Shown in pieces: positions 1 through 13,905 of a stretch of DNA of 64,000 nucleotides. How positions within the stretch are numbered: the first letter of the stretch is position 1; the number at the start of each line of letters is the position of its first letter. The stretch is from the NCBI GenBank assembly GCA_035079385.1, contig JAVHKY010000063.1, positions 62,001 to 126,000 of the forward strand. The letters are read 5' to 3'. The translations under genes were made by a program, and so were the position numbers. The notes beneath the pieces were generated by a model that was given only the letters and a program-made list of their open reading frames with translations, was not told the origin of the DNA and ran no database searches. This DNA is from Aspidiotus rigidus. Its lineage: Eukaryota > Arthropoda > Insecta > Hemiptera > Diaspididae.

Positions 1-1907
1 CTTCCGCTCGATATTAAGATTCTTATGCACAAAAACTATAGGGAAACTTCTCTTTTTTTAGCGGTACCTTTCCGATTATGTTCGTTTCGCGTCTCTATGA
101 CGATAATCTTTGAATAGTCTCACTATAATATTTTAGTCACGTTGCCACCATTAAAGAGGGGAGAGAGAGAAGGCACGAGGTTTATAGTTCAATTATAGTG
201 ATTTTTCAAGAAGTCCGCGAGCGCTGACTACCTATCAGACACCGATTCCAATACTTTCTGTACTACATCTTACAAAATATCAAATGTTGTTTCCTGATTA
301 TTGTTCCTTTTTTTTTAAAGAAAACAACTCATAATTAAGTTAGACAAACTTCAAAGAAGAAAAAAATTTGTTGTAAAACTTTATCAATTTCAACAATTGC
401 CATTCAATTATGGGCACATATTTTGTTTGTATGTTAGGAAAAATTGTCATGCTTTAAAATGCCTAGGTCTTTTAAGAACTGACGGTCAAGTCTTAGCAGA
501 CTGAATGAACGACAAATAATCCTAAAAAGTTGTCTGGCCTATTATAAAATAATGACTGGTCTCTCTATGAAATACTTTTTGAACATTAGGCGATTTGTGA
601 AATATACTCGTAAAACTCAATACTTCATGCAAAACATGTTACACAAAAAAGTAAAGCTTTAAATGGAACAGCATATTATCATACTGATATGTTAGTCCTC
701 TGCTGGTTACTTTTATTATTATTCACGTCCAGTAAACTTTATGTCAAACTAAGTAGCTTTTGGTTTGGATCCTTAGTCTAGTATATAAATAAATCTACCT
801 AATAGTTTCGGGGGACCCAGTTGCTTCGCTCGTTACGCTCAGTCTTGGTCTTATATAAGTCTAGTATATTATATTATGAGTTTACTAGGTCTGAGTATAC
901 TGTATGCTAAACTATCTATCTCTCAGGGGCTTATTCGCTTCCCCTCGTTCGCCCCCAGTTCTAGATCGCGCGTAAAATTTCATAGAAGAACTTCTCAATG
1001 GGTAGTTAAGTATAATAAGTCCCGATATTAGGCTAACTAGTTCGCCCTCTTTTTTTTATGCTAACTAGCTCCGAGTGGCTCGCTCACTCCACTTGTTAAT
1101 CCTAGTATAAAGCTGGTATACAATAATAGTTGAGCTCGAAAATGTCTACGTCCAAAAACGGGGGTGAAAGAGGGGGACGCTCGCAGAATTTAAAATTAGG
1201 CGTAGAAACTCAGTAAAAACGTGAAACATATCAAAAGAACGAGAATGAATGGATTACTCACATTTATTGACGGACGTAGCACGTCGAGTTGCTATGGCAC
1301 TTGCTAATGCATAATATGAGACTCTTTTAGCGGCGAACGCATCGGTTAGTGTTGAATGGCAACGAATAGAGCCCAGCCTAGCTGTTCTCGTCTGTGTTCT
1401 CGCATTGTTTTATTGCTAAACAGGGACCGAGGGTATGGTTACTGTTAACATTCTTTTGTAGTGCTAAACTTGTACAGGTACATGTCGTTTTTGGTTTCAC
1501 GTACCACTCGTGCTAACACTGTTCGGGCATCCAATATCCCACATATCTTGGGTACTGAGGATTTGATGTCAGAGTCGGATTTCATTTTCTCAGCTTGTTG
1601 CACTCGACCTTCACCAGCAGCAGCTTTTTATTTAGAAATAGCTCGCCTCCTTGCATCAAGAATCTGAGTGATGGAAGAGGAGTGGGCAGAGTCAACAAGA
1701 ACAGTGTCGTCTTTGTTGTCGTCATCACTGCTGTCGTTGGCTACATACATTCCCTAGAGGGCGACCCTGTAGTCCATTCTCATTAATAGATGGAACAGGT
1801 CAGGAGGTATGCTGGTTCGTTCAAGTCGTACACGGCCACAGAACCAATGACTCAGTTCGTCTTTTTACGCACTTCTTAGGTTCTATTCAGTTTTGTTCCT
1901 GTGAAGA
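1..1907. other. Non-coding, repeat-like AT-rich DNA
   Basis: No open frame here looks like protein and I see no splice-consistent exon series. Between about 805 and 1105 a short motif rich in GCTCG/TTCGCTC recurs three times (near 823-842, 930-955 and 1070-1090). The copies are separated by TAGTATA-type AT-rich spacers, which suggests a degraded tandem or dispersed repeat. The rest shows nothing I can name. Confidence 0.5.
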
Positions 1908-1908
1908 T

Positions 1909-2156
1909 GGACCCTAATAAGCAAAACTCGACCAAGCGACATTTTTGAGATTTTGGAGTTATATACACCGTTGGAAAGAGCTCAACGAGCACTTTCCAAC
2001 GGTGCTGATTAAAAAACTGGAAACGCAATACTCGTCGAATAATTATGAATTGAAAATATCGACCTCCATCTATTTTTAAGTAACCGATTTCCTTTAAGTC
2101 TAAATATCACGAAACTACGTGATTGTCGCTTGGTCGAGTTTTGCTTATTAGGGTCC
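1909..2156. mobile_element. MITE with 37-bp inverted termini and AGAT target duplication
   Basis: The element begins GGACCCTAATAAGCAAAACT and ends with the reverse complement of the same sequence; the inverted match runs about 37 bp (1909-1945 against 2120-2156). Both sides are flanked by AGAT (1905-1908 and 2157-2160), a plausible 4-bp target-site duplication. An internal palindrome around the words CACCGTTGGAAA and TTTCCAACGGTG lies at about 1968-2011. There is no coding capacity, so it is a non-autonomous DNA transposon of unassigned superfamily. Confidence 0.75.
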
Positions 2157-2160
2157 AGAT

Positions 2161-3630
2161 GATGTATGAGCATCGAATCGTCGAAGGAACTGTTTTTGCA
2201 TTGTATCCAGATATTGTGAAAAATGAAGCCGTTTTTCTAATTGTGATTTTTCTTTTAGCAATAAACAATTTATTGTGACTACGCACTGCGATTTGTTACG
2301 ATTAGAGAAATAAGTGAAGAATAGTACGAGTATCATTGACTTATGAAGTATTACCGAACTAATTCGTCATAGTTAGGAAAATAAAACAAATGATGGGCGG
2401 ATAAAGAAGAACTACAGGAAGTAATTAGAGCGCATAATCTAATTGAATAATCTGCTTTATCGGCGGTTAATATTCTTATGAAAATTTTTTTCAATCTTGC
2501 CAACACATAATAGTGTTTATATCTTTACCACATATGTACCGATGAATACTACGTATATATAGTGTTTCGTACTCGCGTTATACTTTTATCTAATTATTAC
2601 TGCCGTAAGTTATAACAAAAGAATCATGAACAATAAAGCCTCAAAAAGAGTTTCTGGTGTGACGAAAGTTATTCTCTTTCGCTCGGAATGAAGTTTCTAT
2701 AGGTGTAGCGCATCTAGCACACTTTGAGCCGCGTAATTCTTTTGACCAAAAGCTGACGGGCGCTAGACAGTGATTTTTATCGAAAATTGAAGACAATTTG
2801 AAGTACCGTTTCTCAATAAACCTTTTACAGTATAGCAAATTATGTACTTATCCTTCAACGTGTTATCCATGTGGTAGTGTTCCTTGAGATGATAACATGG
2901 GTGTTGCTAAATTACATACTTCTTTTTATTCCAGAGGAGTTGAGCAATTTCGAATACTGGAAAAAAACTTTGGGTTATCAATGTGATTGGGTAAAGTCGA
3001 GATTATAGGTACCTACTTCGGTATATATTCCTGCCTCATACTTAGAAATATTTGCGTGATAATCCTCGTAATTTGATTACCATACCGATGAGAAATTATG
3101 CTTACCGATGTAACCCGCAAAAGGAGAAAAATTTGTCTCTAAACAGAGTAAGCGTTCAATACGATCTTGAATTCCGCCCTTTACAGAGGTAAGTGTCGAG
3201 AAGAGGAGCCAGTTGACGTTATCGTCATATACACTGATTTTCAGAAGATTTTAAATAAATAAAACCGACCAAACATACACAACTCTTACAAGAGCTAGAC
3301 GGTAGATCGAGCGATCTTTTGAAAATATTTTGATCTTACCCGTGAAAAGAAACGAAATGTAAATTTAAGAGCTTTAAGGCATTAGCGTTGATGGCAGTTT
3401 ACCGAATGGATTTCTGTAACGTGGTTCACACACATTTCGGCTCGGAGGGGCGAAAATTTCGTAAAACCATTGACGTTGCCCAGAAGACATCACAAAGAAG
3501 TCGACTTACAAGTCAGCATCCGCAGATTCTGGGTAACTTGAAAACAACATGACCACGTATTTCCACTTCTAAGAGTTTTTTACCGCTCTCTGCTGCGTTG
3601 TAACCCAAGTGTCCAGAGCATTGGATGTGA
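2161..3630. other. Non-coding interval, nothing recognised
   Basis: AT-rich sequence without a supportable gene, RNA or clear repeat boundary. The short open frames present show no recognisable domain. Confidence 0.4.
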
Positions 3631-3900
3631 TTATTCCAATTCGGTATAAAATCGGTAGTGGTTCCCCTTCTCTGCGTTGTTTGTTCTGGTGCCACTACTT
3701 CTTGATGTTCTCTTTCGTGAACATTTCTCTACTTTGTTCCAAACGTATAGGTTCTCTTCTCCCTTTTCTTTAACAAACTTCAATTCAATTAGTTTCCACG
3801 GAATCCAACACAGGTCGCAAGGCTTCATTGACGTATAGTCTTCCAGCTTTTCAAAACCAGCGACAATGTCACCGTCTGGAAGAAAGGCCAGCACGATTAT
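3631..3900 (-). pseudogene. Decayed MULE-type transposase fragment
   Basis: The minus-strand translation resembles the C-terminal part of Mutator-like (MULE) transposases found in many insect genomes. It has an LAFLPDGDIVAGFEKL segment like the family's 'LAFxPxxDVxxxFExL'. It then has the WN element (YVWNKVE) and RTNNAEKGNHYRF, matching the family's 'RTNNxxEGWHxxF'. No intact catalytic region lies upstream and the frame ends at a stop soon after, so this is a fragment. The assignment rests on motif order and spacing only; a chance match is possible. Confidence 0.4.
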
Positions 3901-6900
3901 TATCCCGATATGTAAAATGGGGCATTCTATCTGTATTTCTACAATGTGATAAATGTTGAACTTCTTCTTTCATGATATATTAACTATAATATTGAAAAAG
4001 TTTAGTACTGCAAGCACATTTAATAGATAAACAAGACTGAGCGTAATTTTGCAGATTTAACGTGTTGCAGGTGTTACCCAGATATTATGAAGCACCACCA
4101 TTTATTTCGCGCTGGAATTCTAAATTACCTACACTTCGTCGCGCCGGAATGATGGAAATGCTGGAGAATATCAATAAGTACTACCGATACCGGTACCTAA
4201 AGTTCACTTGCGAAGAAGAAAAGGAAGTTCGAAATACTCATAACATTGAAGGCCAAGGACTGTATAGGTTATCGTCAACGTGAGATATTGAGATGGGCTC
4301 AAATGGTTCTTGATAATTTAAATGAGTAAACTGATGAGGCATTAATAAACTGCATACCTCCGATTACTTTGCATCTCTCACTGGTAAGATTGCACAGTGC
4401 GAAATCTGATGTCTCAAAAACATATCAAATGAAACGTTTTTGTATACGCAAACAATAAGACTTCTTGTGGCTTACTTAGGGGTATGTATTTGGAGAGGGG
4501 TTAAAAAAGTAATTCTCAAACCTCAATAAACAGTTGATTCTTACTAAGATTCCACTATATTGTACGAGGAACTACAGATCATAACCCTATAAAGAAAATG
4601 TGGGACTGAATGTTGATTTTTCAACTTGAAAATTCACTATACTGATATTTTAGACTCTCCCTCACCATAGTCAACTAAATAAAAATGAAAACCATCTAAT
4701 TACGAGACTTATTCTGAATACCATACTCTACAGCCTGGAACTTCCCTCTTTTTTCGTAGGACCAGATATGAATTAATTTTACTCAAGAAAGCAAAGAACG
4801 TTTTGATAGTGTATTGGTATTGTGTGACCATTCACTGGGAAATAGAAAAGAGTAAGGATAATGCTCACAATCTCGATGATTTCGGTATACACTCAAGGTT
4901 AGTCCTCGTTAATCTACTATCTGGAGAAGATTCATTTTCCCAACTAGCGATTAACTAATAAAGTTTTACAAAAAATACTGCAGTTCTGTTCGCTCTTCAC
5001 CATATTGTACACTTGACGTGCGCACTCCGAAAAACGAATGACAGGAGAGAAAAAGTGATTAGAAAGTGCAACCACGATTCGAGCCGACCTAGAAAAGTTT
5101 CAATTACGGTATATAGGAAAATATGTTTCATCAAAAGCTAGTTTGTCCGGTGGGTACGTTGAGATGGTAATTTCGTTTTGTCTCGTCAAAATACAAAATA
5201 ATGAGAGGTACCTAGTAATAATAAAATTCTGAGTCGATAAGAAATGACGAAGAGGATTGCTGCGGGTAGAAAAATACGATACTGAATCATGAAATTACTC
5301 TCCCTCGTGTACATCGTTCCCAGCAATACAATGTTATTAATCTTTAAATACATGTCCAGTACGTATAATGTATATTTTTTTGTACAGCCTCGCTCATCTA
5401 TAAAATTGAAAATTGAATCGAAAAAAAAAAAAAAACGAACGTATACGTTCAAATTGTACGTATAGATCTACGGATACGCTTGAACTCGTACGTACAATAA
5501 TTTTACCTATTGTCCAGAATTAGAAATGAACCAATAAATACAATGCATATTCTCTTGTCACTATATAGATAGATTACATATATATATTTTATTTTTATTA
5601 TTATTATTTTTTTCAATCGCCATTGTTCGTCGTCGAAGCCGGGCGCGCTGAAATCAAAAGTATGTGATAACTATAGTTTAAAAATAATACTTGTAGCTAT
5701 TAGGATACCGATATAGTCCTTGCTCGGTGCATTAGTTCCAATGGACGATCAGCGGAAATCCTTGCATCAGCAGAATATACCTACCTCTTTTTCTCGCTGT
5801 ACATTACAGCCAATAAGTACAGATTCGAATCTACTCGCCAGCCCCCTTCCACTCTTACTCGCTCTCAAAGCTATACACGCGACGCGAGTGAACATCGCTC
5901 GCGAAGTAGAGCCTATCCGCATCAGCCATCAGCAATACTCGAAGAATTTGTAGCCACAATATCGATACGATTTGTAAAGTGCGTAGGTACAATGTGCGAC
6001 TACTCGTAATATATACCATATTACACAATTATTTGACCATTGTTAGTAGAATTTTTATAAATTCAGTCGCAGGTTTTGTAAGTGCTTATTATCTATTTAT
6101 TAGTGGAGATTATACAAAGTAAATCTGTTGGCTATCAGTCTGTGAATATTACTTATACTAAGCTACTGTCATGTCAGATTAGTGCCTACACGCAATGCGC
6201 ACTTAAATGCGGGTACAGTTGACCAGGCTCGTCCAATAGCGCGTGTCTTTCCCCCTCGATTCACTTTTCTAGGTAAAATGTTCATTTCGTCAGACAGCGC
6301 GATGGAAGTGAAAACGCGTTTCTTTATGTCGTTCGACTTTCCAAGTATCGAATAGGTAATAAAAATGGTTTCTCGCGAAACTATAATATGACAAACATTA
6401 CTATATACCGCAACCAATGTCGCACGGTATATAAATATGTTCCCAGTCATATTCCAATGCTGTGATAATACTTGTGTATTGTACGATGTACTTGTAGGAT
6501 TGCTTTATCGTATACACCGAGCTCCTTGTAATTTTATAACCGACTCTTTCGCAGGATAATAAAATCGTTTCTATTATTAGAGAAAATCTCAATGTATATC
6601 TCACTTGGCTCGCGTTCAAAACAAATCATCCGACTCGTAAAACATGGCAAAAATGTTTAATCCTATCGAGAATGGAAGCTTTGATTGAGTTCAAATTGAG
6701 CATTTTAAGCCGCACGCTTGAAATGGTCAAGAGACCCTGCAAAGAGAATTTTGCAGTGCGCTGCAGATAGATATTTCGCAATAATACATATACTGATATT
6801 AGATTGGTCTCTTGAAGATAGGTACCGACGTACTAATTGTTTTTAGGAATATCTCGAGAACAAATCTAGATAGTTTTTCCTCATCAATTGACTAAAATGT

Positions 6901-9657
6901 CTATTGGCGTGTGATGGAGGGGGAGGGGGTTCGGTAACTTTTTGTTGCGTTTTTTTAGTGGAGTTCAAATTCACAACGTCGTACCTCAAAAATCCTTTCA
7001 CGCCTAACCTCGACAGCGAAATAGGTATCGTAGATAGTTAAATGATTCAGTTTTCCAAAACAAATATATAAAATTGTTAGATATTGAATTTTGTATTCGA
7101 AATACAACAACCCCCACCCAATTTGATTAAAAAAATTTCACCTCTTAAGAAGTGAAAAACCTGGAATAAATCTCAAACGATTTAAAGTTTCAAACATCTA
7201 AAACAAAACAAGAAACGTGTTCTACTATCCCTCTGACAGAAAGCAAGAACCATAGCGTAAAACATTTCTTTAGTCGGCAATGATCAAAAGTTTCATGTTA
7301 GACTCGCCGCGATCCAAATTTTTAATTGAAATTGAAGAATCTGAAAAACTACGAACTTAATTTACAAAAAAGTTACATTAATTACAAGTTCACATAATTA
7401 TAAGCCTTCAATAACTCTCAATTTCGTATCAATCGTCCCAATAGCTTTAGAGAATAGGTATTCATGCACAAAATATATAAAGAAATACAATTACCTATAT
7501 TTGAGCCATAATTACAGCCGTGATCTAGACCCTTAGAAATGTCCGGAAAAAAACATATCCCCACCAAAATTTGAACATCTCGAAAGAATACAATACCTCC
7601 TTTTTCTCCGGAAATTTAGTAAAAGGGTAACCTAAACCATCATAATTAATCAATAACTGTTAATATCTTCAAATTCCATCCTACCCTCAAAATGGATGTG
7701 AAGTCTGTTGCGACACAAGAGCTTAATTTGCTCTCAATTTGTTTTCAGTAATATGTGATCGCAGAAACTCATTGCACCTAAATATTTATAATACAATTAA
7801 ATCCTCATCCCAACTGACGGCGCCTGTACTTTGGTCAAGTCCTCTCAACTCAATCTTCCGCCTAAATAGGTGGATTTCTTTCTATATATTTTTGCAGGCC
7901 CATCCTTATTGCAAACTTCTTAGCAACTTCAGTTCAATTCTTTCTTTTACGTAGTAAATAAATTCGCCTTCCCCCGAACTTCCTACAACTCAATCCAACC
8001 AACCTTCTCATCTTATTCCTCAAGCCCTCTTCAAGGCTTGTCTACTTCTACTCAGTTTCATTAATTGTTCATTGTTACCACGTATAAAAACTATGTATTC
8101 TGTTCTATTCCTTGGATCGTCCCCATCTCTGCATTAGACTAGCTTTTAGTACGATCTAATGACATCACATCAAAAAGGTAATTTATCATTGAGTATCCTG
8201 ACTATCTTTTAGGTGATTTTTCGAAAATAGGTTCGAAATATTTGTCAAAGTTCAGTCTAGTCACACCGTTCCGAAATCCCTGCTCTTCTATTCCCCACAC
8301 AAGGAAGTGTTATTCTCACAGCTCTTGAATAACTCATTAACATGATGATGAAAAAAAAAAAATATGAAATCGCGAGTATACTGTTATTTTTGAGACAAAA
8401 AACTTTTTTAATCATCCCTGTCAATGGATAAGATTTTACATATCATACTATATATACAGTTGATATGTGGTTGAATACCCAACATTTTTCAAGCCTTGCC
8501 CTCCCCGAACCAATAAATATACTGTAACTTGAAAGTTGAAATTTTCTGTAGATCTAGCTGTATAAACTGCTACTCACAACGCCCAATATTCTATAAGCTA
8601 CTCAAAAAGAAAAAAAATCAGCAACTCAATCAAATAATTTTCTGTGGGTTGCATGTTGCAGTCTAGGTTGCCGAGCCACTAAGTTTCCGACCAATGATAT
8701 GACATTTAGGTACGGGATAACGAAGATCCTTATATCGACTAACTTCACACAAAATTCTTAAAATAGAAAAGAATATCTTTATTCTTTATAAATTTTTGGA
8801 AAAAAATGTTGCTGTAGAACCAATAAGAGGTATCCACGAATGAAAGTTTTTTCGGCTTTATCGAAAAGTAACTTGTTTTATAATAGTTACGAATAACAGT
8901 TAGTTGTAGTCCAGTCATTAAGAAAATTCTTTGGAAATGAGAACAACACTCCGCGGGAAATACCAGGCTTCTGTTGAGTATAAGAGATTTCACAAATTCT
9001 CAAACGTAGGTACCCATAAATTTTTGACCTCGCAAGACTCGAATATTTCCGCTGATGGAATTAATAATTAGTGATGCGGCGTATTTAAAAAAATTATGGA
9101 AAGAATGGGACGTGGAAAATTTTTCATTCTCGGGAATGTACATCGCACAGTAGTAGTATAATAGCAGTAGCATTTGAAAAAATGGTCATCTCCAAAGATG
9201 AAATCAATGTTGAAATAGGAACCAAATAATTCTCCCATAAAACAATTCCTTCAATGAAAGAAACTTGCGAGCAAAGAGCGAGCAGTTGATTTGAAAAAAT
9301 TTCAATTTCGTTTCTTTGATGGAGAACTTGCAACTACAGTTGCTAAGGAGAAAAGTGGGTTACACAAATTGTGTCTTCCTGGAAGTAGATTTAATTGGTT
9401 TCCAACTGCTTATGATTTAAACCGATTTCGAGACTTGGAAGAATTTCTAATCGCAACCAACATAAAGAAAAGAGATTTCAAAGAATTTCGACTTCAGAAA
9501 GGGAAAAAGGAGTCAGCTGGCCTATTCCAGGGACTTGGAAGGATTCGAGCTAATAGGAAGAAGAAAATTTGAAAAATCTCAACGCAAAAGCGGGAGGGTG
9601 AGGAAATTAACTGATCTACTTGAGAAATTAAAAGCAAAAATCGAATTACGAGCTATT

Positions 9658-9662
<5 letters not shown>
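3901..9662. other. Long non-coding interval
   Basis: About 5.8 kb with no gene I can support. A homopolymer A run lies near 5420-5433. A short GC-richer patch occurs at about 5625-5650. Several 60-90 aa open frames are present but have no domain, no conserved spacing and no partner exons. Confidence 0.4.

Positions 9663-9725
<63 letters not shown>
9663..9725. repeat. (GA)n microsatellite
   Basis: About 31 uninterrupted GA dinucleotides. The open frame running through it encodes an Arg-Glu repeat purely because of the microsatellite and should not be read as a protein. Confidence 0.95.
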
Positions 9726-9727
<2 letters not shown>

Positions 9728-12700
9728 CGGTGAAATTCTCATAAAAAGCAGACGTGCGATTACCTTGCTATTTTCCACATATGATCATTCCTTCGACTTT
9801 GTTTTAGAGAGAAGATATTTTTCCTATAACAGAATGGTTATTTTGTCGTATGTCTTCTTAGGCCGTATTTACACTTTCTTCACATAAAATAACCTTCAAA
9901 TACCTGTTGGAATATTTCAACGTCGCTGACTCAAATCACTTTACCAAATCAAACGCCGAAACTACTGATAATGCTTGTAAGTTAATAACTCCACAGAAAG
10001 ACGAACAAGTCAAGCGTAAACTCAACTATGACTGAAAGACATAATTTTCCCTGCTGTCGTCATTGCGTTGGAATTCCGCAAGAGCGAACACATAACCGCG
10101 ATATTTTCGATAAACTCCAACCTCCATATTCGTAATTGCCAACAGTCGCTCTTCGATTACAAGAGTAAATCTTTAGTACGGATGCTGCAGCAAAATATAT
10201 GAATCATACGAATCAACCAAATTTCCATCAATCAACAGATTTGAAAAGCTGAAAATTCAGCTAGTAGATTAAATTGAAGCGAAGGGACCCATATCCCAAG
10301 TGCGTCATTTTCAATGGGTACCTATACTTGAGAGTCAAGTCTAAAGATATACACCTCTATGATTTAACACATAGCTGTACTCAATACTCTGAAAAGTAAA
10401 GAAAGAGTCTACCGGCTACTTTTCTTGCAATCAAACCGGGTATCATACTTCCCATAGTCGGTAAAAATCGAGACAATTCAATCGCAGTAGGGAGGATTTT
10501 TGCTCAAGTTTTTATGAATCAATTATTTACGTATTTTAGTTTCCAAGAAAAAACCGGCTACCAAACGCTTATCAAATTGTGGTCTATTAGAACTTTCCAG
10601 CTTAAAGTCTATGCAAATTCCGGTTTTTACTTTCTAATTCACGATATGTCACCTTCGGCATCAGGCCTCCCCCACACCATCACATCTACCGTATTATTTT
10701 TGTTTTGTTTTTCTCTAGGGATGTGAAGACTCCATTATAAATTTTACCTCCCCTCCTGGATAAAACTTCTAATTCCGGTCCTGATATAACTCAAAATTCG
10801 AAAGTTTTACAAATCCCTGAAATAGTTCAAAAAGACATCTTCTCGACTTTTATCCGTAGATGAGTTTTAATCGAAGATGTTCTCGAAAAAACGGTGTCAA
10901 TAATATAATAATCGAGCATTACTTTCATCATCAGCGTCGTTGATTGTGTAGAATAATGTTAAGAGGGGGTAAATTTTGTCTAGTTCAGGATCCAGGTGTA
11001 AGGGACGCACGTCAAAAATCTCGGTAAAGGGGAAAAATTCAAGCCCGAAGGTAAATACGTGTAGTACCTAAACGTATATCGTTTTGGAATTCTGATCTTA
11101 ATAATCAAGTATACTCGAACTACTTTGGAATACTACTAATGAGGAAGATAAGTACAAAGTAGGTACTTCAGTTTGTAATTCGTTATTGTTTAAACTATAT
11201 ATACGCGTCGTACTTGACTCATTTGAGCCAGCAGAAGTAAATTAGACCGACAAAGTAGGTTGAATTCGTTAAGTAGCTCGCGGGTATGCTTTTGATGTTT
11301 ATATGTGCGTAGACTATATATTAGCTTACTGCGATATGGCATTTTAATATGTATGTACTGTATACCGTCGTAGTAGATAGAAAATCAAGAATCATTAATT
11401 ATTATAGTGCACAATGTATAGTCGTCGAAGATTTAGTCGTTTATTGATTACGCGCAATGCGATGATGACGCCAGAGCTAGTGTATAATTGTTACATAAAA
11501 TGGCAATAACCGACGGATTCACATGTGCGTGCATGTCAAAAGATGATACGCTTACTTCGCCTAATTAATGAATTGCCGACTCTCCTAACGCTAACATTGT
11601 ACCTACTGCATATTGTGTACGCATTTACACACGTCATTCATCAAAGACATTTTATAGAACAGACGCCTAATAAAAGTACATCATAGTGCACCGCACTATG
11701 TTTGTACGCACGAAGGTATGTATGTTTATACACCCTCAAGTTTTACAAAGGGGACGAAATAAACAACCCGAGCCCCGTCGAATAATTTCTTCATGACAAA
11801 GCCCCAAAGCAGGACAAAAAGGTGTCCTCTGTATCCGAATAAGCTAATTTTTCCTACTACAGAACATATGAGAAATACTTATGCATTTTCCATCAGAAAG
11901 GAGGCTATGACGAGAAAAATCACGGACTATCCTCAAGAAATATCTTAGTTCGCTCATATCACTATGGTACGCTTCAGACATTTTGTCAAAAATTGACGAC
12001 GGAATGAACAAGAGAGACTATCTAGCCTTTGCTGGGGTTTTCCAGAGATTTTGAAATGATGAAACAAGTTTAATCGGTTGATCAGATGAAATCACGAAAA
12101 CATATTGCGTAAGTACTCAACTCCTCTTTCTTGACGGGTTGTTCTTTGCTCACATTTCACCACAATTATTTAAAACATAGTCTTCTTTCCCCCTATCAGA
12201 GAAAAAGTTCTCAAGATTGTGATCAACGCTCCATATACAGTTATGTCGAAAAAGTTGGAATCAATTAGTATTAGTACATTGTGGAAAAACTCTACAAATT
12301 GATGACGATGGATTAGGAAATGTATTTCTTACTCTCTTTATGAAATAATGGAGTTCGCCAATTTTACTCATAAAGTCGAAAATTCAGCTATTAAAGAAAA
12401 GAGTTTGAATAATATATTCCGGGTTGGGGTTGGAAACGGAATGAGTGAACACGCTCAAGTCTTTGAGTACTGGATGTCGCATACTCTAGAAAAATTTATC
12501 TACTTATAGGTAAAGAAAAGGAGACTATCTATAGTCTGTCAGAATCAATCAAATCTTGCTTGCACTTCCCTACATGACGAGTTATACCCATGTTGACTCG
12601 CGGAATGAAAGGAAGAAAGTGTTTTGTGCAAAGATTGATTGGGTATGCATTCCTAGACAGAAAACGACGCAAACGTATCCTGAGAAAGTCGACTGTGATA

Positions 12701-13117
12701 CTGGATTAAGGAGAGAAAATAATTCGATGAAAATAACGAAATTGTGCGGACGGGATGAACGAAAATTGCGCGTTACGTGAGATTACATCTCTGCTTCTTA
12801 CCACAAGATAGCACAGGAGGAGGAAGCTGATCAGAGATATCAGCATCATCCATCCAATGTCGACAGATATCTCACTCCAAAATTACTCGTAGCATTTTTT
12901 TTTTTTTGAAAGCTGAAAGGTTTAATAAGACTCCACGAAGGAAAGCACTCAATACGTCCACTGGTCAACCGCATTCAGTTACCAAGCTACAAAAGTGACA
13001 GAATCGCAGCCTAGCACTTGAGAGAAGATTATCGCATTGTATCAGAAAGAGTTGATTGAAAGACTGGACACACAGGAAGGTCCATATCCCCAGCCCTCAT
13101 CTTGATTCTTCGGAATG
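9726..13117. other. Non-coding interval
   Basis: Nothing recognised other than AT-rich sequence and scattered TAGGTACC-type words. A T run is at about 12897-12906 just downstream. Confidence 0.4.
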
Positions 13118-13122
13118 GGGGT

Positions 13123-13905
13123 GGATTCGTTTGTGCTGGATTGTGCCGTAGAGTTTTTTGTCTGTGCTGGTCTCCTTCCCCTCCAACTATGTGTGTGTGT
13201 GTGTGAACATGGGAGCCCTCCATTTCGATTTGAGGGGTGGGAATTTCTGCCCTACAAAGTAGAATGGACATATCTTCAAAATAACGATCAGCATGTAAGG
13301 TCTCTTGGTAAGAATCTTCAAAATCACGATCAGCTGATAAGAGTATTTTGCGCTCAATCAACAACAAGATTGCAGAAAACCGAAAATTTTTATTCTCGCT
13401 TGTTTGAATTATATTCTAATAGATATCTCAATGGTTGTGATTCATGAACATAAAATGCCTTATTTTTCAAAGCTCAGATGTATTCGCTTCAATAAGTGTC
13501 AAGAATTCAAAATGACAGATTTTAGAAAATATAAATATACTCCTGTTCTTATTAATTTTTGGTTCTCATCAACGATAACGCTGGTAAAAATTTTTCCGTT
13601 CATCTGCATATATACGTCCAAATTTGGACGTATATGCATATTACTGAATTTCTTGATGAAAACGTACCTGTATCATTTTAAACTATCATGACCATCGTTT
13701 TTCTCGTTGAAAATTGAGTGGATATTGTGATCTTCAACTTGGTTAATCGTTCTCTAAAGAGTAAACAATTTTTTCCGTGATCGGTGATTTGTATACACGT
13801 CCATTCTACTTTGTACGGCAGATTTGTCCTGGATTGTACTTTAGAGTTTTTCGTTTGTACTGATCTCTTTCCCCCAATCTTACGAGTGGGCTGTAAACAT
13901 GCGTC
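13123..13905. repeat. Direct repeat flanking a MITE insertion
   Basis: About 80-95 bp at 13123-13215 (containing GCTGGATTGTGCCGTAGAG) recurs in the same orientation at about 13826-13905 (containing CCTGGATTGTACTTTAGAG). Both copies continue into a similar 'tgatctctttcccc' type stretch and then a 'tgtgaacatgggag/ctgtaaacatgcgt' end. The MITE at 13247-13821 lies between them. This could be one transposon inserted next to, or inside, a tandemly duplicated repeat. A (GT)n run (about 13191-13204) interrupts the first copy. Confidence 0.55.
13247..13821. mobile_element. MITE with CTGCCGTACAAAGTAGAATG termini and ATTT duplication
   Basis: The left end (CTGCCCTACAAAGTAGAATG) and right end are inverted copies over about 27 bp with one mismatch near the tip. 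ATTT flanks both ends (13243-13246 and 13822-13825), a good 4-bp target duplication. A 26-bp perfect palindrome built on ACGTCCAAATTTGGACGT sits inside at 13610-13635. The same terminal sequence bounds a shorter element at 46790-46922, so this is a family. There is no transposase frame. Confidence 0.75.

Noticed and set aside
9291..9744. Two overlapping plus frames of 93 and 69 codons
   Set aside because: No domain, and the second is created by the GA microsatellite.
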